The notes under the pieces are model-generated. The model was not told the origin of the DNA. It was given only the letters and a program-made list of their open reading frames with translations, and ran no database searches. The translations under genes were made by a program, and so were the position numbers. From an uncultured Granulosicoccaceae bacterium (lineage in GTDB: Bacteria; Pseudomonadota; Gammaproteobacteria; Granulosicoccales; Granulosicoccaceae): a stretch of 64,000 nt of DNA. Below are positions 54,579 through 63,977 of this stretch, piece by piece. The stretch lies in NCBI GenBank assembly GCA_937957915.1, contig CALGNZ010000030.1, positions 1-64,000 of the forward strand. Direction: 5' to 3'. Positions within the stretch are counted from its first letter, which is position 1. Each line of letters begins with the position of its first letter.

Positions 54579-56018
54579 CTAGAAAGTGCCGCGCAGACGT
54601 TTTCGCGTTTCCATGATGCGTGCAGCAATACGGGACTCTTCGTTAGAATCCTGCTCGGTCGCTCTCAGGGCAATTTCAAGCTGAGCTACTGCTTCCACAT
54701 CTTCGTCCAGCAGCAGAAAATAGTCAGCCATTGCTTCGTGAGAGGCCACTTTCTGTCCTTTCAGCTTCAACACGGATGCGTATTTTCGAAACACGCCAGG
54801 TGCTGGCTGACGGGTGTTGCGCAGGTAGGATCTTATTACCCGGGTGGCTCGATCGGCACGGCCCTGAATGCCCAGCAAGTTCAGATACTGCTCTGTAGCG
54901 GCATAGTTGTCTGGCTGAAAATCAATCACGTCACTGTAGAGGCGCTCGGCGCGAGCAGGGTCGCCTGATTCCTGCGCCACTCTCGCGGCAAGCAGTTTAG
55001 CCGCAGCGCTGTTTCCCTGAAGCTTGAGGAGTTTGCCAACCAATGGCTTACTTTTTTCCGCCTCTCCGGCATTGAGAAGCAGTGTAATTCTGCCGTAGAG
55101 GCGGGCAGATTCACTGTTGCTGATGTGGCCGCTTTTCAGGGCTTTTGCGAGTCCGCGCGGATCATTCGAATGCAGGACTTTCAGCTTCATCTGCTGCAGC
55201 TGAAATTCAACGCTGTCCTGTTTTCCGGTTGGATTATTCAATCGCGCAGAATTGTTTCTGGCTTCTGATATGCGATTCGATGTCAGTGGGTGAGTGCGCA
55301 GAAATTCAAGCTGCTCGGGGCCCGATAGCGAAGTACGGCGACGCAGAACCTCGAAAAAATCGACCATGCTGCGCGGGTTGTAACCCGCTTCTGACAGCAA
55401 CTGGATGCCGATGCGGTCCGCCTCGTACTCGTGCGTGCGGGTGAAATTAATTGCAGACTGCTGGCTCGCAGCAAGGCCGGTCAACAGCGCTGCCTGGCCG
55501 GCTTCCGGAGACTGCTGGCTTAGCAGAATTGCCGCGAGTATGGTCGCCGCAGCCTTGAAGCTGCTGTTACCCTGCGATGCGTACAGTCGCGCGATGTGGC
55601 GTTGCAGTACATGTGCAATCTCGTGGGCCATGACGCTGGCGACTTCCGCTTCATTGCTGGCAGCCATAATCAGCCCGCTATTAATGCCGATAAAGCCGCC
55701 GGGAATTGCAAACGCATTAATGCCCGGATTCTCAACGACAAAGAAAGTGAAGTCTGTCGGATCTATGTCGTAGCGGGAAGCCAGCAGGTTTTCGCCGGTA
55801 CGCTGAATAAACTCGTTGAGCTCGATGTCATCTACCAGCTTGAGATGCTGACGAATCTGTCGCATGAAACCGCGCCCGAGCGCTTTTTCCTGGCGCGGAG
55901 ACATCACCTGATCAGCCGGTTCGCCCATATTTGGCAGATTCAGCCTTTCATAGGCATCGGCTGGCTGAGTGGTGCACACAGCGCAAGTGATGCTGCAGGC
56001 AAGGAGGAGGTTTTTCAT
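54579..56018 (-). CDS. bepA: Periplasmic M48 metalloprotease/chaperone BepA
   Basis: Quality-control protease for outer-membrane assembly (LptD and BAM substrates). The 479 residues have a signal peptide (about 1-22, ending ADAYE), the M48 domain (about 60-265) with zinc motif HEIAH (H132-H136) and the third ligand in HEYEADRIG, and a C-terminal TPR region (about 300-470). Length and order match E. coli BepA (487). It is divergent from ilvI. Related M48 proteins such as LoiP lack the TPR part. Confidence 0.93.
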   Translation of the reverse strand: MKNLLLACSITCAVCTTQPADAYERLNLPNMGEPADQVMSPRQEKALGRGFMRQIRQHLKLVDDIELNEFIQRTGENLLASRYDIDPTDFTFFVVENPGINAFAIPGGFIGINSGLIMAASNEAEVASVMAHEIAHVLQRHIARLYASQGNSSFKAAATILAAILLSQQSPEAGQAALLTGLAASQQSAINFTRTHEYEADRIGIQLLSEAGYNPRSMVDFFEVLRRRTSLSGPEQLEFLRTHPLTSNRISEARNNSARLNNPTGKQDSVEFQLQQMKLKVLHSNDPRGLAKALKSGHISNSESARLYGRITLLLNAGEAEKSKPLVGKLLKLQGNSAAAKLLAARVAQESGDPARAERLYSDVIDFQPDNYAATEQYLNLLGIQGRADRATRVIRSYLRNTRQPAPGVFRKYASVLKLKGQKVASHEAMADYFLLLDEDVEAVAQLEIALRATEQDSNEESRIAARIMETRKRLRGTF

Positions 56019-56406
56019 TGAGGACGGGCGTGTTTCAATTTAAATACAGTGTGCATGATCGCCAAGTATCTGTAAAACATCGACTTCATAAAAGGCTTCA
56101 ATAGGTCTGCCTAAACTACGGCACTGCGTCACAGTTGGGAATTGTCACCGGTGTTGTCAAGAATGCTGGACGCTGGGTTAACGAGATGTCATATTACGCT
56201 CGACGCAAATTGTGGCGTCAATTGTTTCGTTCACCCCAAACGAAAACGGAATCTGCTTATGCAGCACTAGCGTAGACAGATTACCGACCCCAACGCATCA
56301 CTCAAACGGCAGCATCCTTTCTGGTTGAGTTGATCGAAAAAACAAACACTGAACCCCGAACGTTTCGCAGCGTGAGCGAAACATCAATATACAGGTAAAT
56401 AAGAAA
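56019..56406 (+). promoter_or_regulatory. bepA-ilvI divergent region with two hairpins
   Basis: 388 bases. TTTCGTT (56225-56231) pairs with AACGAAA (56239-56245), and GTTTCGC (56362-56368) pairs with GCGAAAC (56376-56382), the latter 25 bases before the ilvI start. No leader peptide rich in Leu/Ile/Val was recognised and neither hairpin has a T-tract, so classical attenuation is not supported. The promoters were not identified. Confidence 0.4.
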
Positions 56407-58128
56407 GTGGAATTATCCGGCGGTGAGATAATTATCCAGACGCTGAAAGATGAAGGCGTTGAATACGTTTTTGGCTATCCAGGTGGCGCGGTATTGCATA
56501 TATACGATGCAATTTTCCGCCAGCAAGATGTAAAGCACATTCTGGTGCGGCACGAGCAGGGTGCCACCCATATGGCTGACGGTTACTCGCGCGCGACTGG
56601 CAAGCCGGGCGTGGTGTTGGTGACTTCCGGCCCCGGGGCGACTAACGCCATCACTGGTATTGCAACCGCACATCTTGATTCGATACCGCTTGTGGTGATT
56701 ACCGGCCAGGTTACTTCCAAATACATCGGCACCGACGCATTTCAGGAAGTGGACGCGATTGGTTGCTCGCGCCCGTGCGTCAAACACAACTTTATGGTCA
56801 AGAGCGTTGAAGACATTGCGCCCACCATGGCGAAAGCCTTTTATGTGGCAACCACCGGGCGTCCGGGACCGGTTGTCGTAGATATTCCCAAGGACTTCAC
56901 GGCCCCGCACATCAAAATCCCTTACGAGTATCCCAAAGAGGTCTCGATGCGTTCGTACACTCCGGTCAGTGGTGGCCATGGTGGACAGGTGCGCAAGGCT
57001 GTGGAGCTTCTCGCACAGGCCAAACAGCCGGTCATCTATACAGGTGGTGGCGTGCTCATGAGTGGCGCAGATGCCGAACTCACCTCGCTGGTTAAGGAAC
57101 TCGGATACCCGATTACCAGCACACTGATGGGGCTGGGGGCTTATCCGTCTTCTGACAAACAGTTTATTGGCATGCTTGGCATGCATGGCACATATGAAGC
57201 TAACCTTGCGATGCATCACTGTGATGTACTGCTGGCCGTTGGTGCGCGGTTTGATGATCGCGTGACCGGAGAAGTTGCGCATTTTTGCCCAAATGCAAAG
57301 ATCATCCACATCGATATTGACCCGACGTCGATATCAAAAAATGTGACCGTCGATATACCAATAGTGGGCGATGTAAAAAAGGTGCTGTCACGGATGCTCG
57401 AGTTGCTGGCTGAAGACAGTCGGCGTGCCAATCCGGAAGACATCGCCAGTTGGTGGAAGCAATTATCTCAGTGGCAGGAAATGAACAGCCTCGGCTACGA
57501 AAAAAGTAACGAGGTAATCAAGCCACAGTACGTGGTGCAAAAGTTGTGGGAGGTGACCGCTGGCAAGGCATTCGTCACTTCCGACGTTGGTCAGCATCAG
57601 ATGTGGGCTGCCCAGTATTATGGCTTTGACAGTCCACGGCGCTGGATAAACTCTGGTGGCCTCGGCACCATGGGCTTTGGATTACCGGCCGCCCTCGGTG
57701 TCAAGATGGCCTACCCCGATGAAGAAGTGGTGTGCATCACGGGTGAGGCAAGCATCCAGATGTGTTTACAGGAGCTATCGACAGCCAAACAGTATGGATT
57801 GCCGGTAAAAGTGGTGAATTTAAATAACCGCTATTTGGGCATGGTGCGCCAGTGGCAGGAATTTCAGTATGAGGGGCGGTACTCGAGCTCCTACGTCGAC
57901 GCACTGCCTGACTTCGTGAAGCTGGCTGAATCGTATGGCCACGTAGGCATGAAAATCGAGAATCCCGGTGACGTGGACGGTGCGTTGCGTGAGGCCTTTG
58001 CGATGAAAGACCGTCTTGTGTTTATGGACTTTCAGACCGATGAAACTGAAAATGTGTACCCGATGATTGAGGCCGGCAAAGGTCATCAAGAGATGCGTCT
58101 GCACCCACGGGCAGGAGAGCTTGCCTGA
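56407..58128 (+). CDS. ilvI: Acetolactate synthase large subunit
   Basis: Thiamine-diphosphate enzyme that condenses two pyruvates, or pyruvate and 2-oxobutyrate, in branched-chain amino acid synthesis. The 573 residues have the cofactor glutamate in [16 protein letters not shown], the FAD-binding middle domain (about 190-340) and the C-terminal ThDP domain with [20 protein letters not shown] and [20 protein letters not shown] replaces the more usual GDGS/GEGS in the metal motif. The GTG start at 56407 has a weak AGG site upstream. The stop overlaps the ilvH start by one base. Confidence 0.95.
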   Translation: MELSGGEIIIQTLKDEGVEYVFGYPGGAVLHIYDAIFRQQDVKHILVRHEQGATHMADGYSRATGKPGVVLVTSGPGATNAITGIATAHLDSIPLVVITGQVTSKYIGTDAFQEVDAIGCSRPCVKHNFMVKSVEDIAPTMAKAFYVATTGRPGPVVVDIPKDFTAPHIKIPYEYPKEVSMRSYTPVSGGHGGQVRKAVELLAQAKQPVIYTGGGVLMSGADAELTSLVKELGYPITSTLMGLGAYPSSDKQFIGMLGMHGTYEANLAMHHCDVLLAVGARFDDRVTGEVAHFCPNAKIIHIDIDPTSISKNVTVDIPIVGDVKKVLSRMLELLAEDSRRANPEDIASWWKQLSQWQEMNSLGYEKSNEVIKPQYVVQKLWEVTAGKAFVTSDVGQHQMWAAQYYGFDSPRRWINSGGLGTMGFGLPAALGVKMAYPDEEVVCITGEASIQMCLQELSTAKQYGLPVKVVNLNNRYLGMVRQWQEFQYEGRYSSSYVDALPDFVKLAESYGHVGMKIENPGDVDGALREAFAMKDRLVFMDFQTDETENVYPMIEAGKGHQEMRLHPRAGELA

Positions 58129-58628
58129 TGAAGGAAAACAGACACATTATTGCAGTATTGCTTGAAAACGAATCAGGTGCGCTATCGCGTGTTGCCGGTC
58201 TGTTTAGTATGCGCGGCTACAATATCGAGTCGTTAACGGTAGCCCCGACCAACGACCCTACCTTGTCTCGCGCGACCGTTGTAACCAGTGGAGATGACCG
58301 AACGATAGAGCAAATCACCAAGCAATTGAACAAGCTGGTGGATGTGGTCAGACTGGTTGATCTGACTGAAACTGCTCATGTTGAACGCGAAATGATGTTA
58401 ATCAAGGTGCGCGCCTCCGGCCCTCAGCGCGAGGAGATCAAGAGGTTGACTGACATTTTTCGCAGCAAGATTATCGACACAACCGAAACAAGCTACATTA
58501 TTGAACTGACTGGAGACAGCGATAAGCTCGATGCATTCATGAACAGTGTCGGTGATGAGCACATCCTCGAAGTAGTTCGTTCTGGTGTTACCGGTATAGC
58601 AAGGGGAGAGCGCGGGCTAAAGGTGTAA
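58128..58628 (+). CDS. ilvH: Acetolactate synthase small subunit
   Basis: Regulatory subunit that activates IlvI and confers valine feedback inhibition. The 166 residues have an N-terminal ACT domain (about 4-75, VLLENESGALSRVAGLFSMRGYN) and a C-terminal domain (about 80-160). Length is typical (E. coli 163). Translation is coupled to ilvI through TGATG. The ilvC gene that commonly follows is absent. Confidence 0.96.
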   Translation: MKENRHIIAVLLENESGALSRVAGLFSMRGYNIESLTVAPTNDPTLSRATVVTSGDDRTIEQITKQLNKLVDVVRLVDLTETAHVEREMMLIKVRASGPQREEIKRLTDIFRSKIIDTTETSYIIELTGDSDKLDAFMNSVGDEHILEVVRSGVTGIARGERGLKV

Positions 58629-58903
58629 TTGCATCCATTAAACCGGGCGGTCAAATACTGTATTCACGGGTGAATCAGAAACTTCGCTGAAATGGATAGC
58701 GATTAATAAAGCCAGGCTGGCAGCAGACTCTCGATTTGTGCGCGCTGCCGCGCAATAAATGCACGACGAGTTATAATGCGGTTACAACTCCTCGCCCATC
58801 GTACCCGACTTTTGCTACGGTACCGGCGCGCCAGTGCCGGGGTTGGTGGTCCTATCTAGCAAATGTACGCCGCTGTTAATGCCGCGTGATGTCAAAGGTT
58901 ATA

Positions 58904-59680
58904 ATGAACGAACAACCCAATCAGGTCACACAAAAGAAGCGAGGTAAGGGGATATACCTGCTGCCAAATCTTTTTACCACGGCAGCTCTATTTGCCGGGT
59001 TTTACGCGATTATCGCAGCCATAAATAATCGTTTTGAACACGCGGCGATAGCAGTGCTGGTTGCGATGATACTCGATGGTCTGGACGGACGCGTCGCACG
59101 CATGACCAACACCTCCAGTGAATTTGGTGCGCAGTACGACAGCCTGTCAGATATGGTCTCGTTTGGACTGGCTCCGGCATTGATCATGTACGAATGGTCG
59201 CTGCACAATGTGTCTCGCCAGGGCTTTGGGCAGGCGGGTTGGGTTGCCGCTTTTCTATTTGCAGCCTGTGCCGCGTTGCGACTTGCTCGGTTCAACGTAC
59301 AGATAGGCTCTGTAGATAAGAAGTTTTTTATTGGACTTGCCAGCCCTGCTGCAGCCGCGGTAATGGTATGCACTGTCTGGGTGGTGCATGATGCGGGCTA
59401 CACAGGCAGCGAGGTCAGCACACTGGCAATGTTCGTTACGATCAGCGCCGGTATCCTGATGGTCAGCAATTTTCGCTACTACAGTTTCAAGGACCTGGGC
59501 GCCAATCGGCGAGTACCTTTCGTGGTGATGCTTGCACTGGTGCTTATATTCGTATTTACCTCTCTTGATCCGCCCAAAGTGTTGTTCTCCGGTTTTGTCG
59601 TCTATTTGTTTTCCGGTCCTGTGTTTGAGTGTTTACGTTGGATCAGCAAACGCAGGCGGCTGGAAAAAGCCGGCAAGTGA
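58904..59680 (+). CDS. pssA: CDP-diacylglycerol-serine O-phosphatidyltransferase
   Basis: Makes phosphatidylserine, the precursor of phosphatidylethanolamine, in the inner membrane. The 258 residues have several membrane segments and the CDP-alcohol phosphotransferase motif: DGLDGRVAR (about 60) followed by GAQYDSLSD. It is the integral-membrane (subclass II) type, not the E. coli peripheral PssA. ATG 58904 with AAAGG just upstream is preferred; starts at 58886 and 58889 would add five or six residues. A TATAAT at 58772-58777 could be a -10 box, but no -35 box is visible. Confidence 0.94.
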   Translation: MNEQPNQVTQKKRGKGIYLLPNLFTTAALFAGFYAIIAAINNRFEHAAIAVLVAMILDGLDGRVARMTNTSSEFGAQYDSLSDMVSFGLAPALIMYEWSLHNVSRQGFGQAGWVAAFLFAACAALRLARFNVQIGSVDKKFFIGLASPAAAAVMVCTVWVVHDAGYTGSEVSTLAMFVTISAGILMVSNFRYYSFKDLGANRRVPFVVMLALVLIFVFTSLDPPKVLFSGFVVYLFSGPVFECLRWISKRRRLEKAGK

Positions 59681-59807
59681 ACAGTTAACAGGGCAGCGAT
59701 GAGAGCCACGCGAAAAGCGACGACGTGTCGGACGAATAAAATGGTATTGCGAGGCGGGTCGATGTCAGGCCCGGTGAATTTTAAGTCGGCCACTGGTGTC
59801 TGACCGC

Positions 59808-60449
59808 ATGGCCAGTAATTTATCGCGCCAGTATCTCAAGGCAATGGGGATCGACAGCTGGCAGCACCGTGACGCTCAGCTGGCTGGCGAATTGCCTTGT
59901 AACGAGCCGGCGAGCAGCAGTCCTCGCGCAGCTGCGAACCCATCCGCACAGAGCGACATAACAAACAGACCTGAACCTCAACTTCAGCAATTCAGTCGCG
60001 TAGCCGACTGGGCGATGTCGTCGTTCGGTCAGTCCCTGGCTGAGAGCACTGTTGTTGTCTCCAATCTGTCCGAACAAGGACAGATGTTACTGGTGCTCGA
60101 GCGCGATCTAACGTCAGCGGCAGAAGACCTGCTGGCAGCGATGCTGAAGGCAATAAAGATAGACAGGCTGTCGCAGTCAGCGGTTACGCTTAGCCACTCG
60201 GCTGCGGGTGAGTCGCTAGAGCAGATTTGTGTGCGGGTGCAGCCATCAATCGTGGTGGTGATGGCGATGCTGACTGACGTTGGCGTTATTACCGAGCTGG
60301 ACGATCATCGACAAACGCTGCACCGCTTTAACTGGCTGAATGTGCCAGTAGCAATTACACTGCATCCGCAGGTGTTACTTGAGAACCCTCAGGGTAAACG
60401 TCCGGCATGGGAGGACCTAAAGCGAGTGAAAGCGTTTCTCGATGGCTAG
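59808..60449 (+). CDS. holD: Probable DNA polymerase III psi subunit (HolD-like)
   Basis: The psi subunit links the clamp loader to the chi subunit and single-strand-binding protein. The 213-residue protein (E. coli HolD 137) has the HolD-type N terminus, SRQYLKAMGIDSWQHRD, like the chi-binding segment with a WxxR pattern. A variable Ser/Ala/Pro-rich linker (about 30-60) follows, then a domain ending LLENPQGKRPAWEDLKRVKAFL, which matches the HolD C-terminal NPxxRxxxW pattern and also resembles family 4 uracil-DNA glycosylases. Order holD-rimI-prfC is as in E. coli (which has yjjG in between). GTG 59796 is an alternative start. It overlaps rimI by eight bases. Confidence 0.72.
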   Translation: MASNLSRQYLKAMGIDSWQHRDAQLAGELPCNEPASSSPRAAANPSAQSDITNRPEPQLQQFSRVADWAMSSFGQSLAESTVVVSNLSEQGQMLLVLERDLTSAAEDLLAAMLKAIKIDRLSQSAVTLSHSAAGESLEQICVRVQPSIVVVMAMLTDVGVITELDDHRQTLHRFNWLNVPVAITLHPQVLLENPQGKRPAWEDLKRVKAFLDG

Positions 60450-61005
60450 CGAGAAAACAAAACCCGCTAACCTGGTTACAGACCTGCCCGGTGCCGAGAG
60501 TGTTGATCTTACCAATGCCGTCGACGTCACCGTTGCGCTGCGGGCGATGGTTGAATCTGATTTACCGGAAGTGCTGCGCATCGAGCATGGTAGCTATCAG
60601 TTGCCATGGACTGAACAGATTTTTCTCGATTGTCTCAGGGTCGGCTATCACACGCTGGTACTGGAAAATAATGATAGTCTCGGCGGCTTCGTTCTATTTA
60701 GCAGCGCGGCCGGTGAATCACACATACTCAATCTGTGTATTGATCAAGGCTGCAGACGACAGGGTTTTGCACAAGCTCTGCTAACGCAGGCTATTGCGAC
60801 AGTTATTGTTGCAGGCGCAAGTGTAATGTTTCTTGAAGTCCGTGTTTCGAATGAAGCGGCGATTCGCCTTTATGAGAAAATGGGTTTTGTCGAAGCCGGC
60901 AGGCGCCCAAACTATTACAAGACCCGCGGTGTTTCGGAGAACAGTGTTGGCAGTCGACGCGAAGACGCGATCGTCATGGCGAGAGACTTGACGTCGATTG
61001 ATTGA
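60442..61005 (+). CDS. rimI: Ribosomal protein alanine N-acetyltransferase RimI
   Basis: GNAT acetyltransferase acting on the N-terminal alanine of ribosomal protein S18. The 187 residues have a 30-residue N-terminal extension beyond E. coli RimI (148), then RAMVESDLPEVLRIEHGSYQLPWTE, the acetyl-CoA loop RRQGFAQAL, and EVRVSNEAAIRLYEKMGF. These are typical of RimI. The ATG at 60442 lies inside the end of holD; a later start giving the shorter family length cannot be excluded. Confidence 0.9.
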   Translation: MASEKTKPANLVTDLPGAESVDLTNAVDVTVALRAMVESDLPEVLRIEHGSYQLPWTEQIFLDCLRVGYHTLVLENNDSLGGFVLFSSAAGESHILNLCIDQGCRRQGFAQALLTQAIATVIVAGASVMFLEVRVSNEAAIRLYEKMGFVEAGRRPNYYKTRGVSENSVGSRREDAIVMARDLTSID

Positions 61006-61055
61006 TGGCGGCAATCTGATTAGCGCTCAAACAAATTTATTGGAGTCAAAGAGTT

Positions 61056-62654
61056 TTGGCAGATAGCAAGTTGACCGGTGAAATAGATCGGAGGCGAACA
61101 TTCGCGATTATTTCGCACCCGGATGCCGGTAAAACCACGCTGACAGAAAAACTGTTGCTGTTCGGTGGAGCCATTCAGTTGGCCGGTACCGTCAAAGGTC
61201 GCAAGGCCGCGCGCCACGCAACATCCGACTGGATGGCCATGGAGCAGGAGCGCGGTATCTCGGTTACTTCATCTGTCATGCAGTTTCCGTACAAAGACCA
61301 TATTGTTAATTTACTCGATACACCGGGCCATGAAGACTTCTCGGAAGACACCTATCGAACGTTGACCGCGGTCGACTCCGCACTGATGGTAATCGATGTT
61401 GCGAAAGGTGTTGAGCCTCGTACTGAAAAACTAATGGATGTTTGTCGCCTGCGTACCACGCCGGTGATGACCTTTATCAACAAGCTAGACCGCGAAGGCC
61501 GCGATCCGATAGATCTGATGGACGAAGTCGAACAGATGTTAAAGATTCGCTGTGCGCCAATAACCTGGCCAGTCGGTATGGGTAAACGTTTCAAGGGCGT
61601 GTATCACCTGCGCAATAACACCGTCCATTTTTACTCGCCAACGCATGGCGGCAAGATGCAGGAGGGTGAAGTAGTCGAAGGGATAGACAATCCCAAGCTC
61701 GATGAAATACTTGGCGATATGGCACACGAACTTCGCGAAGAACTGGAGTTAATACAGGGCGCCAGTAACGAGTTTGATCTTGATGCCTACCTGGCCGGTG
61801 AGCTTACGCCTGTATTTTTTGGCTCTGCAATCAATAATTTTGGCATTGCAGAGCTACTCGATGATTTTGTCGAGTTTGCACCCGCGCCGCAGGCGCGGGA
61901 GACACTGACTCGAACGGTCGATCCGTACGAGGAAAAGTTTAGCGGATTTGTTTTCAAGATACAGGCAAACATGGACCCGCAGCACCGGGACCGGATAGCT
62001 TTCATGCGAATATGTTCTGGCAAGTATGAAAAGGGAATGAAAGCAAAACACGTCAGGCTTGGTAAGGATATAAAGTTTTCTGATGCGCTTACGTTCTTCT
62101 CGTCTGATCGGGGCAGTCTTGATGAAGCCTTTAGCGGAGACATTATCGGTCTGCACAATCACGGCACGATTCGTATCGGAGATACCTTTAGCAATAACGG
62201 AGACTTGTTGTTTACCGGCATCCCCAACTTCGCACCGGAGTTGTTTCGTCGGGCGGTACTTCGAGATCCGCTGAAAATGAAGCAATTGCAAAAGGGACTC
62301 GGTCAGCTATGCGAGGAGGGGGCCACTCAGCTATTCAAGCCTTTAACCAATAATGATCTTATTCTCGGGGCGGTAGGTATTCTGCAGTTTGACGTTGTGG
62401 CGCAACGGCTTAAAGATGAATATAAAGTTGATTGCCAGTTTGAGACGATAAACGTTCAGCAGGCCCGCTGGATAAAACTGTCTGATGATAAAATGTTAAA
62501 GGAATTTAAAACCAAGGCTGCTGCAAATTTGTCGGTTGATCATGCGGAAGAACTGGTTTATCTGGCACCGACACGAGTTAACTTACAGATGACTCTGGAG
62601 CGATGGCCTGAGATCGAATTTCTGGCTACCAGAGAGCAATCTGGAATATCGTAG
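61056..62654 (+). CDS. prfC: Peptide chain release factor 3
   Basis: GTPase that removes RF1 and RF2 from the ribosome after termination. The 532 residues (E. coli 529) have the P-loop [13 protein letters not shown], the switch region [39 protein letters not shown] and the domain 2/3 segments expected of RF3. The TTG start at 61056 is supported by TGGAG (61041-61045) and gives the normal N-terminal length. Confidence 0.97.
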   Translation: MADSKLTGEIDRRRTFAIISHPDAGKTTLTEKLLLFGGAIQLAGTVKGRKAARHATSDWMAMEQERGISVTSSVMQFPYKDHIVNLLDTPGHEDFSEDTYRTLTAVDSALMVIDVAKGVEPRTEKLMDVCRLRTTPVMTFINKLDREGRDPIDLMDEVEQMLKIRCAPITWPVGMGKRFKGVYHLRNNTVHFYSPTHGGKMQEGEVVEGIDNPKLDEILGDMAHELREELELIQGASNEFDLDAYLAGELTPVFFGSAINNFGIAELLDDFVEFAPAPQARETLTRTVDPYEEKFSGFVFKIQANMDPQHRDRIAFMRICSGKYEKGMKAKHVRLGKDIKFSDALTFFSSDRGSLDEAFSGDIIGLHNHGTIRIGDTFSNNGDLLFTGIPNFAPELFRRAVLRDPLKMKQLQKGLGQLCEEGATQLFKPLTNNDLILGAVGILQFDVVAQRLKDEYKVDCQFETINVQQARWIKLSDDKMLKEFKTKAAANLSVDHAEELVYLAPTRVNLQMTLERWPEIEFLATREQSGIS

Positions 62655-62663
62655 TGAGTACAG

Positions 62664-62686
62664 GCATGGCCTGCTTCGGGCCATGC
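62664..62686 (+). terminator. Hairpin after prfC
   Basis: GCATGGCC (62664-62671) pairs with GGCCATGC (62679-62686) around a 7-base loop, ten bases after the prfC stop. No T-tract. Its arms share GCATGGC with the hairpin after pilZ (27985-28009). Confidence 0.5.
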
Positions 62687-62737
62687 TGCGCAAGAATGCG
62701 TTTGTTGCCAACTTGCGTTGATGGGTAGGATTGCATC

Positions 62738-63682
62738 ATGGATAACGATCAGCGACAGAGCCCGAATAATCAGCGGAAAAGCGAAGAATTTCAGCGACAG
62801 TGCAAAGATTATCGGCGTATAGAAAAGGCCCTGCAGTTTGCAGCAGATAATTTTCGAGAGCATCCTTCCTTAACGGATATTGCCGCCAGTGTGCATCTAA
62901 GCGAGCATCATTTTCAGCGGTTGTTTCGTCGCTGGGCAGGTGTTTCGCCAAAACAATTTCTGCAATACCTAACCGTGCAGCATGCAAGGAAATGCCTTTC
63001 ATCCAATATGACCGTACTAGACACTGCGTATGACAGTGGTCTTGCCGCACCGTCCAGGCTGTACGAATTGTTTGTCAGGCTTGAGTCTGTGACACCCGCT
63101 GAATATAAATCTGCCGGTGCAGGGCTAGTCGTCGATTACGGTTTTCATGAAACGCCGTTTGGCGAGTGTCTGATTGGCATAACGCCGCGCGGAGTTACGC
63201 ATTTGTCTTTTGTGTCTGAAGGTAACAGTGACGAGTCACTCGCAACGACGGTGCTGCAGGACCGATCTGTGAAAGTGATGAAAAGCCGCTTGCCTAATGC
63301 CGAATATCGCTGTAACGCGGACGCAACCGCCGCCATCGCACAGCGGGTTTTTACCGGCGAATCAAAGCAATCCAGTCGGCCGCTGGCACTGTTGGTGAGT
63401 GGCTCTGCATTTCAGGTGAAGGTATGGGAGGCGATGCTGCGCATAAAGCCATGCGGTGTGGCGAGTTACCAGCAACTGGCGCATGCCATCGATAAGCCAA
63501 AGGCTGTACGCGCTGTTGGTACAGCGGTCAGTCAAAATCCGGTTGGGGTTATCATCCCCTGTCATCGCGTTATACGCAGTAACGGTATGCTAGGGCAGTA
63601 TCGTTGGGGTGCCGGGCGCAAGCTGGCGGTTCAGGGGTGGGAGCATCAGGCTGTGCATGAAGGCCAGGCTTCTATGAGCTAA
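62738..63682 (+). CDS. Ada-like AraC regulator fused to O6-methylguanine-DNA methyltransferase
   Basis: The 314-residue protein has an AraC-type DNA-binding domain (about 25-125, SLTDIAASVHLSEHHFQRLF) followed by a suicide methyltransferase domain (about 135-305) with the active-site PCHRV (C275), IIPCHRVIRSNGMLG and RKLAV. It lacks the N-terminal zinc domain by which E. coli Ada senses methylphosphotriesters, so either it is only a repair protein or another signal controls DNA binding. Similar two-domain proteins are known. Spacing from prfC (83 bases) allows independent expression. Confidence 0.92.
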   Translation: MDNDQRQSPNNQRKSEEFQRQCKDYRRIEKALQFAADNFREHPSLTDIAASVHLSEHHFQRLFRRWAGVSPKQFLQYLTVQHARKCLSSNMTVLDTAYDSGLAAPSRLYELFVRLESVTPAEYKSAGAGLVVDYGFHETPFGECLIGITPRGVTHLSFVSEGNSDESLATTVLQDRSVKVMKSRLPNAEYRCNADATAAIAQRVFTGESKQSSRPLALLVSGSAFQVKVWEAMLRIKPCGVASYQQLAHAIDKPKAVRAVGTAVSQNPVGVIIPCHRVIRSNGMLGQYRWGAGRKLAVQGWEHQAVHEGQASMS

Positions 63683-63734
63683 GCTTGCACTGTGTGTATG
63701 ACTGTGTGCGTGAATGTATAGTTCGAGCAGAGTT

Positions 63735-63977
63735 TCAGGCACGGAGGCTGGTGATAGAGCCTGTGGTATAGCCTGAGTTTGCAGTGCCGATGTGGTCGAG
63801 AATAGCGTTCCTGAGTAGTGGTATCAGCCCTGGCTGTCCATCTTTGCTGCCGGTAAGCGCAGAAAGTGTAAATCGATCGCCGTTTTGTAACGCATGTACC
63901 AGGCGTCGACGAGTGCTGTTGTTCTGGACAAGCAACTGGTCACCTGCATCGCCAAGCGTTATACCTGATTTTTTCAA
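63735..63977 (-). CDS. Small hypothetical protein at the edge of an operon
   Basis: Not recognised. The 80-residue product (MKKSGITLGDAGDQLL start, no membrane segment, slightly basic) starts at TTG 63977, nine bases after a GGAG ribosome site (63989-63986). Its start overlaps a TGA (63976-63974) in the frame that begins ATG CTG ACT at 64000, so it looks translationally coupled to a gene mostly or wholly outside the window. It is convergent with the Ada-like gene. The coupling is the main support; without a homolog the call stays tentative. Confidence 0.5.
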   Translation of the reverse strand: MKKSGITLGDAGDQLLVQNNSTRRRLVHALQNGDRFTLSALTGSKDGQPGLIPLLRNAILDHIGTANSGYTTGSITSLRA

